A DNA stretch of 5,963 nt from Desulfarculaceae bacterium (GTDB lineage Bacteria; Desulfobacterota; Desulfobacteria; Desulfobacterales; Desulfobacteraceae), in assembly GCA_021737205.1 (NCBI GenBank), contig JAIPEK010000150.1:1-5963 (forward strand), read 5' to 3'. Below are positions 1-5,963 of the stretch, piece by piece (the first letter of the stretch is position 1; the number at the start of each line of letters is the position of its first letter). The position numbers were made by a program, and so were the translations under genes. The notes under the pieces were generated by a model, which did no database searches, was not told the DNA's origin, and saw only the letters and a list, made by a program, of their open reading frames with translations.

Positions 1-968
1 ATTTCAGGAGAAGCCAGTTCAACCGGGCCATCCAGGCAAGAAGACAGCCGGGTTCGGCCTTCAAGCCGATTATTTATGCGGCCGCTCTTGACAAAGGGTA
101 TACCCCGGCAACCGTGATCATTGATTCTCCGGTGGTGTTCAAGGATGAAGAACGGGATTTTACCTGGAAACCCCGGAATTACCATGAAAAATTTTTCGGG
201 CCGACCCTGTTGCGGACAGCCCTTGCCAAGTCCAGGAACGTGGTAACCGTCAAAATCCTCAAGGACATCGGCATCGATTACGTGATCGATTATGCCGGAA
301 AACTCGGCATCACTTCAGATATTAACCGTGATCTGTCCATTGCACTGGGATCTTCCGGTGTTTCTCTTCTCGAGATCGTCAAGGCCTACTCGGTTTTTTC
401 CAACCTGGGCTACCGGGTCAAACCCGTTTTTATCACCAAGATAACGGACAGATACGGCAATGTCCTGGAACAATCGAATCTCGAGCGGAAAAAGGTCATT
501 GATATGAGTACGGCGTACATCATGACGGATCTTCTCGAAGGGGTTGTCCAGAACGGCACGGGCTGGCGCGTGAAGAAGCTGGGAAGGCCCGTGGCCGGGA
601 AAACCGGCACCACGAACAACCTGTTCGACGCCTGGTTCATGGGATATACCCCGAGATATACCACCGGTGTATGGGTGGGATTCGACCAGGAGGGACCGCT
701 TGGAAAAATGGAAACCGGTTCCCGGGCGGCAAGTCCCATCTGGCTCGGCTATATGCAGAGGGCACTGGAAGGCAAAAGCGTGAGAACGTTCAACGTGCCC
801 GAGGGAGTCGTGTTCGCTAAAATCGATGCGGAAACCGGTCTTCTGCCCATAGAAGAATCCGAGAACGTGGTGTTTGAATGTTTCAAGGAAGGAACCGTCC
901 CCACTGAACATACACCAAAGCCGGATACGGCCAGCAAACCGGACCAGCTTTTTAAAGAGGGGATATAA
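1..968 (+). CDS. Penicillin-binding protein 1A family, C-terminal transpeptidase part (5' partial)
   Basis: Class A PBPs polymerise glycan strands and cross-link peptidoglycan in the periplasm, anchored in the inner membrane by an N-terminal segment. Only the last 321 residues lie here. The reading frame is open from base 3, so the gene starts outside the window; the first ATG in frame (114) is internal. The three penicillin-binding motifs are all present: SxxK in PGSAFKP (Ser codon 54-56, Lys 63-65), SRN (231-239) and KTG in AGKTGTTNN (KTG at 600-608). The block FNRAIQARRQPGSAFKP before the serine and DAWFMGYTP after KTG are typical of the PBP1A (mrcA/ponA) family. The glycosyltransferase domain is expected upstream and is not visible. 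The C-terminus is a short charged tail ending at TAA with no extra domain. A sensor kinase follows 25 bases downstream on the same strand. The family call is firm; the choice between PBP1A and another class A paralogue is less so. Confidence 0.95.
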   Translation, partial: FRRSQFNRAIQARRQPGSAFKPIIYAAALDKGYTPATVIIDSPVVFKDEERDFTWKPRNYHEKFFGPTLLRTALAKSRNVVTVKILKDIGIDYVIDYAGKLGITSDINRDLSIALGSSGVSLLEIVKAYSVFSNLGYRVKPVFITKITDRYGNVLEQSNLERKKVIDMSTAYIMTDLLEGVVQNGTGWRVKKLGRPVAGKTGTTNNLFDAWFMGYTPRYTTGVWVGFDQEGPLGKMETGSRAASPIWLGYMQRALEGKSVRTFNVPEGVVFAKIDAETGLLPIEESENVVFECFKEGTVPTEHTPKPDTASKPDQLFKEGI

Positions 969-982
969 ACGGACCGGAAAAC

Positions 983-989
983 AGGGTGA
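983..989 (+). promoter_or_regulatory. Ribosome binding site for the hybrid kinase
   Basis: AGGGTGA lies 4 bases before the ATG at 994, between the PBP stop and the kinase. It supports 994 over the longer open frame reaching back to 874, which would overlap the PBP gene by 95 bases. A second purine-rich site, AAAAGGA (1021-1027), lies 5 bases before an in-frame ATG at 1033, so a start 13 codons later is also possible. Confidence 0.5.
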
Positions 990-993
990 ACAC

Positions 994-3873
994 ATGATAC
1001 CTCGTCAGTCTGTACGCAGAAAAAGGACCGGAATGGTCAAACGAAAGCTTCAGTTTTTCCGGGATATGGATGTGAGCGCCAAGCTCAACTTTGGTTTCGG
1101 TTCTCTGCTGGCCCTCATGATACTGATCATCACACTTTGTTTTTACACGGTGTATATGGCCCATTCGGATATTACCCGTTCTGTTGAAGAGTTTTATCCC
1201 GTCACCCGCGAGGTGGGGGACCTTCAGCAGAAGCTCTGGAGTATGATTTTAAAAGAGAGGGCGTATCTCGTCCTGGGAGGACAAATCCAGCGGGAAGACT
1301 TTCGGCGTGCGGAAGAACGGTTTTCTAAACAGTTTGACGAGCTGAAGGAGATGGTCACTGTAAAGGACTATGAGGTCTTAAAAAAGATTGGAAAAGATTT
1401 TCAAGACTGGCAGGGCTACTCCGATGAAGTGTTTGAACTGCGGCAAAAGCCCGTGGAAAATTATCCGGCCCTCGGGATTTATAACAGAGATGTCCAGTCG
1501 TTGCGGGTGTCCGTGTCCCGGTATATCAGGACCCTCCAGTCCAAAATTGAAGGAAACGGTACTTCCGGTTTGACCATACAGCTTCTCGGGGCGCTTCTGG
1601 AGTATAAGAACTCTCTGGAAAAGGCTCTTTCAAACCTGAAAGAGTATGCCAAAACAGGAGGGCAATCCTCCCGTTATGTGCTCGATTCCTATCTCGATTC
1701 CACCGGCGGAAATCTCGACCGTCTGGTATCTCTCGGCAAATCGAGTGATGCCGATATCGCAAACCTGGTGGAATCGATCCGTACCGATTATGAAAAGATA
1801 GTGGAGACCGTCCCGGGCATACTGGAAATCGCCGGCAGTGAAAAACGATCAAAGGCCGTGCGGATATTCAGAGACCGGATCACCCCGCTTGCCAATACCA
1901 TGATCGATACCCTGGAAGGACTCAACAGAACCAAGCGGGATCAACTGACCGGGCTTTTGGAAAATACAAACGATCAGCTGGAACTTTTGGAGAAAATTAT
2001 CATTCTGACGGCCCTACTCGCTGCCGTGATCTCCTTTTTGAGTATCTGGGCGGTGTTCAATACGCTCACCAAACCCGTCCGGACCCTTACTGATACGGCG
2101 GAAAGCATTGCCCGGGGCAATTTTTACACCCGCTGCGAGTTGTCAACAAAGGATGAACTGGGCAGGCTCGCCAAATCCTTCAATACCATGACAAGCCGGC
2201 TGCAGGGCACCATCAGCAAACTGGAAAACCACCGGCTTTACCTCAAAGAGATGGTGGATGAGCAAACAGTGGAAGTCCGCAGGTCCAGGGAAGAACTTGA
2301 AGAAAACCGGCATCGACTGCAGCGGTTGCTCGACAACCTTCCCGGCGGCATGGCATACCGTTGCGACAACAACAGGAATTATACCATGTCCTGGATCAGC
2401 AAAGGGGCATTGTATCTTACCGGATACGCCCCCGGGGATCTGGTGGACGACCGGGCCGTTGCCTACGGAGACCTGATACACCCGGATGACCGGGATCATG
2501 TGTGGGAAAAGGTCCAGGCCGGCCTGGAACAAAGGGAGCCGTTCCATGTTGAGTACCGGATCCGTACGGCGGACGGAGCGGAGAAATGGGTATTGGAAAA
2601 AGGAGTCGGCGTGTATACCCTGGAAAACGAGCTTGTTGGACTTGAAGGCATTATCTCGGATATCACAGAGCAGAAGGAGGCGGAAAAGGAGATGATCGCG
2701 GCACGGGAACAGGCGGCGGAACAGGACAAAAATGCGCTGATCGGTCAGGTGGCCGGAAAAATGGCCCATGATTTCAACAACATCCTTGCCGGAATCATGG
2801 GAAATGCGGAGCTTTCTCTCATTGACTGCCGGGAGAAAGACGCGGCGGTTTCTGATGTGGTCGAGTCCCTGGAACTGATATGTGATCTCACCGAAAGGGG
2901 AAAAAGCCTTACCAGGAATCTGATCGCTTTTGCCCGGGACCAGGAGATCAAACAGGAATACGTCAACATCAACGAAACCATTGATTTCGTCCTGAACCTG
3001 CTTCGAAACGAGCTCGAGACGGTCCGGGTGGTGAAAAACCTGGACGAGAATATTCCCCGGGTACTGGCGGATGCGTCCATGATCGAACACATGCTGGTGA
3101 ACCTTGTCCAGAATTCGATCCATGCCATGGGCAAAGTGGACAGCCCGCTTCTGACGGTTACCACATCGGTTGTCGACGGCACGATTCAAATCGAAATCGA
3201 GGACAACGGGTGCGGCATTCCCCAAGAGCATGCCAGGGAGATTTATACCCCCTCTTTTACCCTCAAGGGCAGTCGGGATTCTGCCGGCGTGTATCAAAAA
3301 GGGGTGAAAGGCACCGGTTACGGCATGTCCAATGTCAAAAAATATGTGGAAAAACACAAGGGGAACATTGCTTTTGAAAGTACCGCCGGGGCGGGTACCA
3401 GGTTTACGGTTCAGTTCCCCGTGACCCGCAGGGAGCTTTCCGCCGAAGAGATCCGGGAGACCGTGAACACAGAGATTCAGGCGGAAAGACGGATTCTTCT
3501 GGTGGAAGATGAGGAGATCATCAGCCGCATGCAGAAGCATATACTGGAAAAAGAGCCGCTGCACCACCGGGTGGACATCGCTTCCGACGGGCAAGAGGCG
3601 GTCCGGCTGTTTGAGGAAAACGAATACGATCTGGTGAGTCTGGATTTTGTCCTGCCGGGAGATTTCGTGGGGATGGACGTTTACAGTCATATCCGGGAAA
3701 AGAATTCCGAACTGCCGATCCTCTTTATTTCGGGCAATCTCGAGTTCATCGAGTCCATCAACCGGATCCGGGAGGTGGACGATCGCGTGGATCATCTTTC
3801 CAAGCCGTGCAGAAATACGGATTATGTGAGCAGTATCAACCGGCTTTTACAACGTAACCGTTCACGGTTATAG
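994..3873 (+). CDS. Membrane-bound hybrid sensor histidine kinase (HAMP-PAS-HisKA-HATPase-REC)
   Basis: This is a two-component sensor that autophosphorylates on histidine and passes phosphate to its own receiver. From the ATG at 994 it has 959 residues. A basic N-terminus leads to TM1 (about 36-56), a helical periplasmic domain (57-334), TM2 (about 335-355) and a HAMP linker (356-408, with Pro361 and DELG at 387-390). A coiled-coil stretch (410-445) leads to a PAS domain (about 445-558) ending in the usual SDITEQKEAE exit helix. The H box is MAHDFNNIL with phospho-acceptor His592. The ATPase domain has an N box (Asn703, Asn707), DNGCGIP (737-743) and GTGYGMS (773-779). The C-terminal receiver (about 832-952) keeps the acidic pair Asp839/Glu840, Asp884, Ser913 and Lys937, so it should be active. 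No HPt domain and no DNA-binding output are present, so a separate partner is expected. The start could instead be ATG 1033. The ligand is unknown. The last codons lie inside a heptad repeat array. Confidence 0.93.
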   Translation: MIPRQSVRRKRTGMVKRKLQFFRDMDVSAKLNFGFGSLLALMILIITLCFYTVYMAHSDITRSVEEFYPVTREVGDLQQKLWSMILKERAYLVLGGQIQREDFRRAEERFSKQFDELKEMVTVKDYEVLKKIGKDFQDWQGYSDEVFELRQKPVENYPALGIYNRDVQSLRVSVSRYIRTLQSKIEGNGTSGLTIQLLGALLEYKNSLEKALSNLKEYAKTGGQSSRYVLDSYLDSTGGNLDRLVSLGKSSDADIANLVESIRTDYEKIVETVPGILEIAGSEKRSKAVRIFRDRITPLANTMIDTLEGLNRTKRDQLTGLLENTNDQLELLEKIIILTALLAAVISFLSIWAVFNTLTKPVRTLTDTAESIARGNFYTRCELSTKDELGRLAKSFNTMTSRLQGTISKLENHRLYLKEMVDEQTVEVRRSREELEENRHRLQRLLDNLPGGMAYRCDNNRNYTMSWISKGALYLTGYAPGDLVDDRAVAYGDLIHPDDRDHVWEKVQAGLEQREPFHVEYRIRTADGAEKWVLEKGVGVYTLENELVGLEGIISDITEQKEAEKEMIAAREQAAEQDKNALIGQVAGKMAHDFNNILAGIMGNAELSLIDCREKDAAVSDVVESLELICDLTERGKSLTRNLIAFARDQEIKQEYVNINETIDFVLNLLRNELETVRVVKNLDENIPRVLADASMIEHMLVNLVQNSIHAMGKVDSPLLTVTTSVVDGTIQIEIEDNGCGIPQEHAREIYTPSFTLKGSRDSAGVYQKGVKGTGYGMSNVKKYVEKHKGNIAFESTAGAGTRFTVQFPVTRRELSAEEIRETVNTEIQAERRILLVEDEEIISRMQKHILEKEPLHHRVDIASDGQEAVRLFEENEYDLVSLDFVLPGDFVGMDVYSHIREKNSELPILFISGNLEFIESINRIREVDDRVDHLSKPCRNTDYVSSINRLLQRNRSRL
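3854..3871 (+). repeat. Small hairpin over the kinase stop codon
   Basis: TAACCG (3855-3860) and CGGTTA (3865-3870) are exact inverted repeats around the four-base loop TTCA. The flanking G3854 and T3871 could add a wobble pair. The hairpin covers the last kinase codons and touches the TAG stop. No T-run follows at once, so a terminator role is not shown; it may simply be a by-product of the heptad repeat. Confidence 0.4.
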
Positions 3874-3890
3874 GTTCACAGTTCAAGGTT
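3861..3890 (+). repeat. Left heptad array, TTCACGG-like units
   Basis: Four consecutive seven-base units in phase read TTCACGG (3861), TTATAGG (3868), TTCACAG (3875) and TTCAAGG (3882), followed by TT. The first unit and most of the second encode the end of the kinase; the rest is intergenic. The units are the reverse complement of those in the array at 3934-3968, so the two arrays can pair in several registers. For example, 3873-3890 and 3948-3965 match as inverted repeats at 15 of 18 positions. Confidence 0.7.
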
Positions 3891-3908
3891 ATTCCAATGA
3901 ACCAGGAT

Positions 3909-3933
3909 GTTGATTTCAACTCTTCGTTTTTTT
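3909..3933 (+). terminator. Possible weak terminator after the kinase
   Basis: GTTG (3909-3912) and CAAC (3917-3920) can form a short stem around ATTT. TCTTCG and then seven T (3927-3933) follow. The stem is short and AT-rich and is separated from the T-run by six bases, so it would be a poor intrinsic terminator alone. The larger pairing between the heptad arrays on either side could add to it. This call rests on position between convergent genes and on the T-run. Confidence 0.25.
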
Positions 3934-3968
3934 AACCGTGAACCGTGAACCGTTAACTGTAAACCGCC
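3934..3968 (-). repeat. Right heptad array, reverse complement of the left array
   Basis: Five units in phase read on the plus strand as AACCGTG (3934), AACCGTG (3941), AACCGTT (3948), AACTGTA (3955) and AACCGCC (3962). The first two are identical and later ones diverge. The array is non-coding and lies just downstream of the 3' end of the exported-protein gene on the minus strand. Units are the complement of the TTCACGG-type units at 3861-3890, giving a large imperfect inverted repeat with a 43-base spacer that contains the T-run. Confidence 0.75.
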
Positions 3969-3985
3969 TTTTGAAGGTCCGGTTT
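3961..3985 (-). terminator. Hairpin directly after the exported-protein gene
   Basis: AAACCG (3961-3966) pairs with CGGTTT (3980-3985), and inside it CCTT (3967-3970) pairs with AAGG (3974-3977). The loop is TTG, with a two-base bulge (TC, 3978-3979). The hairpin starts within the stop codon of the minus-strand gene, so its position fits transcript-end formation or 3'-end protection. On the minus strand no U-run follows, which argues against a classical rho-independent terminator. Confidence 0.35.
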
Positions 3986-4635
3986 CAGTCCCAGAATTTC
4001 CAGAACATCCAGATGGGTTTGTCTTCCTGCCGCCTCTGCCTCTGCTGATACGGAATCATTTTTTCCGGGTTCATCCGACGGAGTCTCTCTTCTGAATCCG
4101 CTTTCATCTGTTCGATTTTTGCATAACTCCGGGTTTCCCGGTTGAAAACCTCTTTGTTGATCCGGGCGGCGATCAGATCGAGTTCCGGAATGATCCGTTC
4201 CATGCGGTCGGCCTGGGTGTAGAACGGCGTTAACTTGCCGGAAGCCGTTTCAAGGATTTTGGCGTCAATACTGAACGCCCCTGCAAATTCGGTGACACTG
4301 CCGAATATCACATGGTCGGCCCCTGTCTTCACGCCCGCTTTTTCGGCCAACTCTTTTGCGCCGAGGCTGCTGTTTTCTTTGACAAATGGCATGATCTCTT
4401 TTCGGGGGACGATCGTGTGGATATCCTCCCAGGTAAGCCTGGAATAGAGCATCTGCCGGATTCCCTCCCGGATGTGGGAAATATCCCGGTCCGAGTTGAT
4501 GGTGAACGGAACGATGGCGATTTTTTTCCGTGATTCTGCATGGGTCTGTCCCGCCGGCATGAGAAGCAGGAGAACGGTTACGGCCGCAGTGACTGCTGAA
4601 AGTTTCCTGAAGTGTTTCAAAATAATGGTCGTCAA
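3985..4635 (-). CDS. Small exported protein with TolB-N/FlgO-like domain
   Basis: This 216-residue protein has an N-terminal signal peptide: basic HFRK, a hydrophobic core (about 13-26), and a likely cleavage after THA (residue 33). There is no lipobox cysteine, so it is probably periplasmic or secreted. The mature part begins KKIAIVPFTIN, then GIRQMLYSRL and ADHVIFGSVTEFAGAFSIDA. This is the pattern of the alpha/beta domain seen in TolB N-termini, FlgO and CsgG-like proteins, which help assemble envelope structures. A charged helical stretch (about 155-205) follows, then an aromatic end, PIWMFWKFWD. The start is TTG: it gives an intact signal peptide and has AAGGGG five bases upstream, while the nearby ATG (4640-4638) is out of frame and stops after two codons. 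The gene begins 14 bases after gatB and is probably cotranscribed. The specific function is unknown. It may be a shortened relative of larger proteins with this N-terminal domain. Confidence 0.8.
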   Translation of the reverse strand: MTTIILKHFRKLSAVTAAVTVLLLLMPAGQTHAESRKKIAIVPFTINSDRDISHIREGIRQMLYSRLTWEDIHTIVPRKEIMPFVKENSSLGAKELAEKAGVKTGADHVIFGSVTEFAGAFSIDAKILETASGKLTPFYTQADRMERIIPELDLIAARINKEVFNRETRSYAKIEQMKADSEERLRRMNPEKMIPYQQRQRRQEDKPIWMFWKFWD

Positions 4636-4640
4636 AGCAT

Positions 4641-4646
4641 CCCCTT
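4641..4646 (-). promoter_or_regulatory. Ribosome binding site deciding a TTG start
   Basis: On the minus strand AAGGGG lies just after the gatB stop codon (4652-4650) and five bases before the TTG at 4635-4633. An ATG at 4640-4638 directly abuts the site, which is too close for use, and it opens only a two-codon frame. This is the main evidence for the TTG start of the exported protein. Confidence 0.6.
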
Positions 4647-4649
4647 TTA

Positions 4650-5963
4650 TTACAGTTTGTTTTTAAGTATATCGGTTACGACTTTGGGGTCGGCTTTTCC
4701 TTTGGTCAGTTTCATTACCCGGCCCATGAAAAAGCTGAAAAGCTTGGTTTTTCCGTTCCGGTAGGCTTCCACCTCGTCCGGGTTCTCTTCGAGGATCCGG
4801 TCCACGGTTTCTTCAAGTTCCGATTGGTCGGAAACCTGTTCAAGTCCCTGCTCCCTGACGATAAGATCCGCAGATTTGCCGGTTTCCAGCATCTGTTCAA
4901 ACACGTTTTTCGCACTTGTTGTGTTGACGGTTCCTTTCTCCAGAAGCCGCAGCAGGCCGGCAAGCTCGACAGCAGGTACCGGGAAATCCTCGATGCTGAT
5001 GCCTTCGGTCTTGAGCTCGGCCAGGACCGAGCCCATGATCCAGTTGCTCGCCTGTTTTTTGTCGGAAAGATCCTTTGCCGTCTGTTCAAAATAGTCGGCA
5101 AGTTCTCTTGTGGAAGTAAGGACCCCGGCGTCGTATTCGGGAATGCCGTATTCCTTTACAAACCGATCCAGCCTGGCATCAGGAAGCTCGGGCATTTCCC
5201 CGGCGATTCGCTCGATCCAGTCATTGTCAACGATCAGCGGCACCAGGTCCGGGTCCGGGAAGTATCGGTAATCGTGGGCTTCCTCTTTGCCGCGCATACT
5301 CACGGTCCGCATTTTATCCGGGTCCCACAGCCGGGTCTCCTGCAAAACAGCTTCCCCCTGTTCCAGGAGCGTTTGCTGGCGGTCGATCTCAAACTGGACC
5401 GCCTTTTCCACGTTCCTGAAAGAGTTGAGGTTCTTCAGTTCGGTCCGGGTCCCGAATTCTTCCTGTCCCCGGGGCCTTAAAGAGATGTTGGCGTCGCAGC
5501 GGAAATTGCCCTGTTCCATGTTGCCGTCACACACGTCGATGTACCGGAGGATCGAATGAAGCTTTCTAAGATATGCCCCGGCCTGGGCGGCAGACCGGAT
5601 ATCCGGTTCGCTCACGATTTCGATCAGCGGCACGCCGGTCCGGTTGAGATCCACCATGCTCACGGCCCGGGCACTGTCGTGGATCAGTTTTCCCGCATCT
5701 TCTTCCATATGGATCCTGGTAATGCCGATGACCTTTTGCTCCCCGTCCGATGTCCGGATCGGTAAAGAACCCTCTATCGCTATGGGAAAAGCGTACTGGG
5801 AGATCTGGTATCCTTTGGGAAGATCCGGGTAAAAATAGTTTTTCCTGTCAAAACGGCTCCACTCCCGGACAGTGCATGAGGTGGCAAGGGCGCTTTTGAC
5901 GGCGAATGCCACAGCCCGGCGGTTCAGTACCGGCAGAACGCCGGGCATGCCGGTGCAGACCGG
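4650..5963 (-). CDS. gatB: Aspartyl/glutamyl-tRNA amidotransferase subunit B (5' partial)
   Basis: GatB is the kinase subunit of cytoplasmic GatCAB. It uses ATP to activate the carboxyl group of Glu-tRNA(Gln) or Asp-tRNA(Asn), which is then amidated with ammonia from GatA. The visible 437 residues run from PVCTGMPGVLPVLN at the right edge to the natural C-terminus. GatB proteins are usually near 475-480 residues, so about 40 are missing. The ATG at 5948 is internal, since the conserved PVCTG precedes it in the same frame. Hallmarks include the family signature DLNRTGVPLIEIVSEPD (5601-5651), GNMEQGNFRCDANISLRP, RTELKNLNSFRNVEKA, and HDYRYFPDPDLVPL (about 5240-5280). The last 160 or so residues, from EYDAGVLTS (about 5137) on, form the helical GatB/YqeY tail that binds the tRNA. 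Nothing looks broken. gatA and gatC are not in view. A small exported protein follows 14 bases downstream. Confidence 0.97.
   Translation of the reverse strand, partial: PVCTGMPGVLPVLNRRAVAFAVKSALATSCTVREWSRFDRKNYFYPDLPKGYQISQYAFPIAIEGSLPIRTSDGEQKVIGITRIHMEEDAGKLIHDSARAVSMVDLNRTGVPLIEIVSEPDIRSAAQAGAYLRKLHSILRYIDVCDGNMEQGNFRCDANISLRPRGQEEFGTRTELKNLNSFRNVEKAVQFEIDRQQTLLEQGEAVLQETRLWDPDKMRTVSMRGKEEAHDYRYFPDPDLVPLIVDNDWIERIAGEMPELPDARLDRFVKEYGIPEYDAGVLTSTRELADYFEQTAKDLSDKKQASNWIMGSVLAELKTEGISIEDFPVPAVELAGLLRLLEKGTVNTTSAKNVFEQMLETGKSADLIVREQGLEQVSDQSELEETVDRILEENPDEVEAYRNGKTKLFSFFMGRVMKLTKGKADPKVVTDILKNKL

Noticed and set aside
874..993. Extended N-terminus of the kinase starting at 874
   Set aside because: It would overlap the PBP reading frame by 95 bases and add 40 residues of no recognisable character, while a ribosome binding site precedes 994.
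315..995. Minus-strand open frame (226 codons) opposite the PBP gene
   Set aside because: It is antisense to the conserved transpeptidase domain with the SRN-KTG region intact on the plus strand. There is no family resemblance and it is Cys/His-rich like other shadows.
2143..3795. Long minus-strand open frame (550 codons) opposite the kinase
   Set aside because: It lies fully antisense to well-conserved HAMP, PAS, HisKA, HATPase and REC sequence. Its translation is rich in His, Phe and Pro with no recognisable domain, as expected of a shadow frame.
3854..3968. CRISPR array
   Set aside because: The repeat units are seven bases, contiguous and degenerate, without spacers, and no cas gene is nearby.
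3854..3985. Insertion sequence remnant or attachment site
   Set aside because: The inverted repeats are internally heptad-periodic and there is no transposase or integrase fragment between or beside them. No target-site duplication was seen.
4824..5480. Plus-strand open frame (218 codons) inside gatB
   Set aside because: It is antisense to unmistakable GatB sequence and shows no domain.

Overview
This looks like an ordinary chromosomal segment of a Gram-negative bacterium, most likely a deltaproteobacterium (Desulfobacterota, Desulfobacterales-like). That placement is an inference from three things: the style of the genes (a PBP1A-type transpeptidase, an 'HDFNN' hybrid histidine kinase, a GatB next to a small exported TolB-N/FlgO-like protein), a base composition that looks roughly balanced by eye, and heptanucleotide repeats between genes. 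No phage, transposon, CRISPR or RNA gene was recognised.

Layout. Bases 1-968 (+) hold the C-terminal part of a class A penicillin-binding protein (PBP1A family), cut by the left edge just before the catalytic SxxK serine. After 25 bases comes a 959-residue membrane-bound hybrid sensor histidine kinase, 994-3873 (+), with the order TM - periplasmic helical domain - TM - HAMP - PAS - HisKA - HATPase - receiver. Bases 3874-3984 form a convergent intergenic region. It is built largely from degenerate heptads: TTCACGG-like units on the left and their reverse complement CCGTGAA on the right. The left array runs into the last codons of the kinase. On the minus strand, 3985-4635 encodes a small exported protein with a TolB-N/FlgO-like fold and a TTG start. 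Directly upstream of it, 4650-5963 (-) encodes GatB, cut by the right edge.

The two gene pairs converge. On the left, a peptidoglycan polymerase/transpeptidase is followed closely by an envelope sensor kinase. This may be a shared transcription unit, but the sequence does not show that the kinase senses the cell wall. On the right, gatB, an essential subunit of the tRNA-dependent amidotransferase, probably shares a transcript with the exported protein, because only 14 bases separate them and a Shine-Dalgarno sits in the gap.

I do not see a clearly new biological system here. The items most worth a second look are the opposed heptad arrays between the convergent genes, the apparently duplicated helical sensor module of the kinase, and the exported protein, which ends abruptly after an aromatic tail where relatives may continue into another domain.
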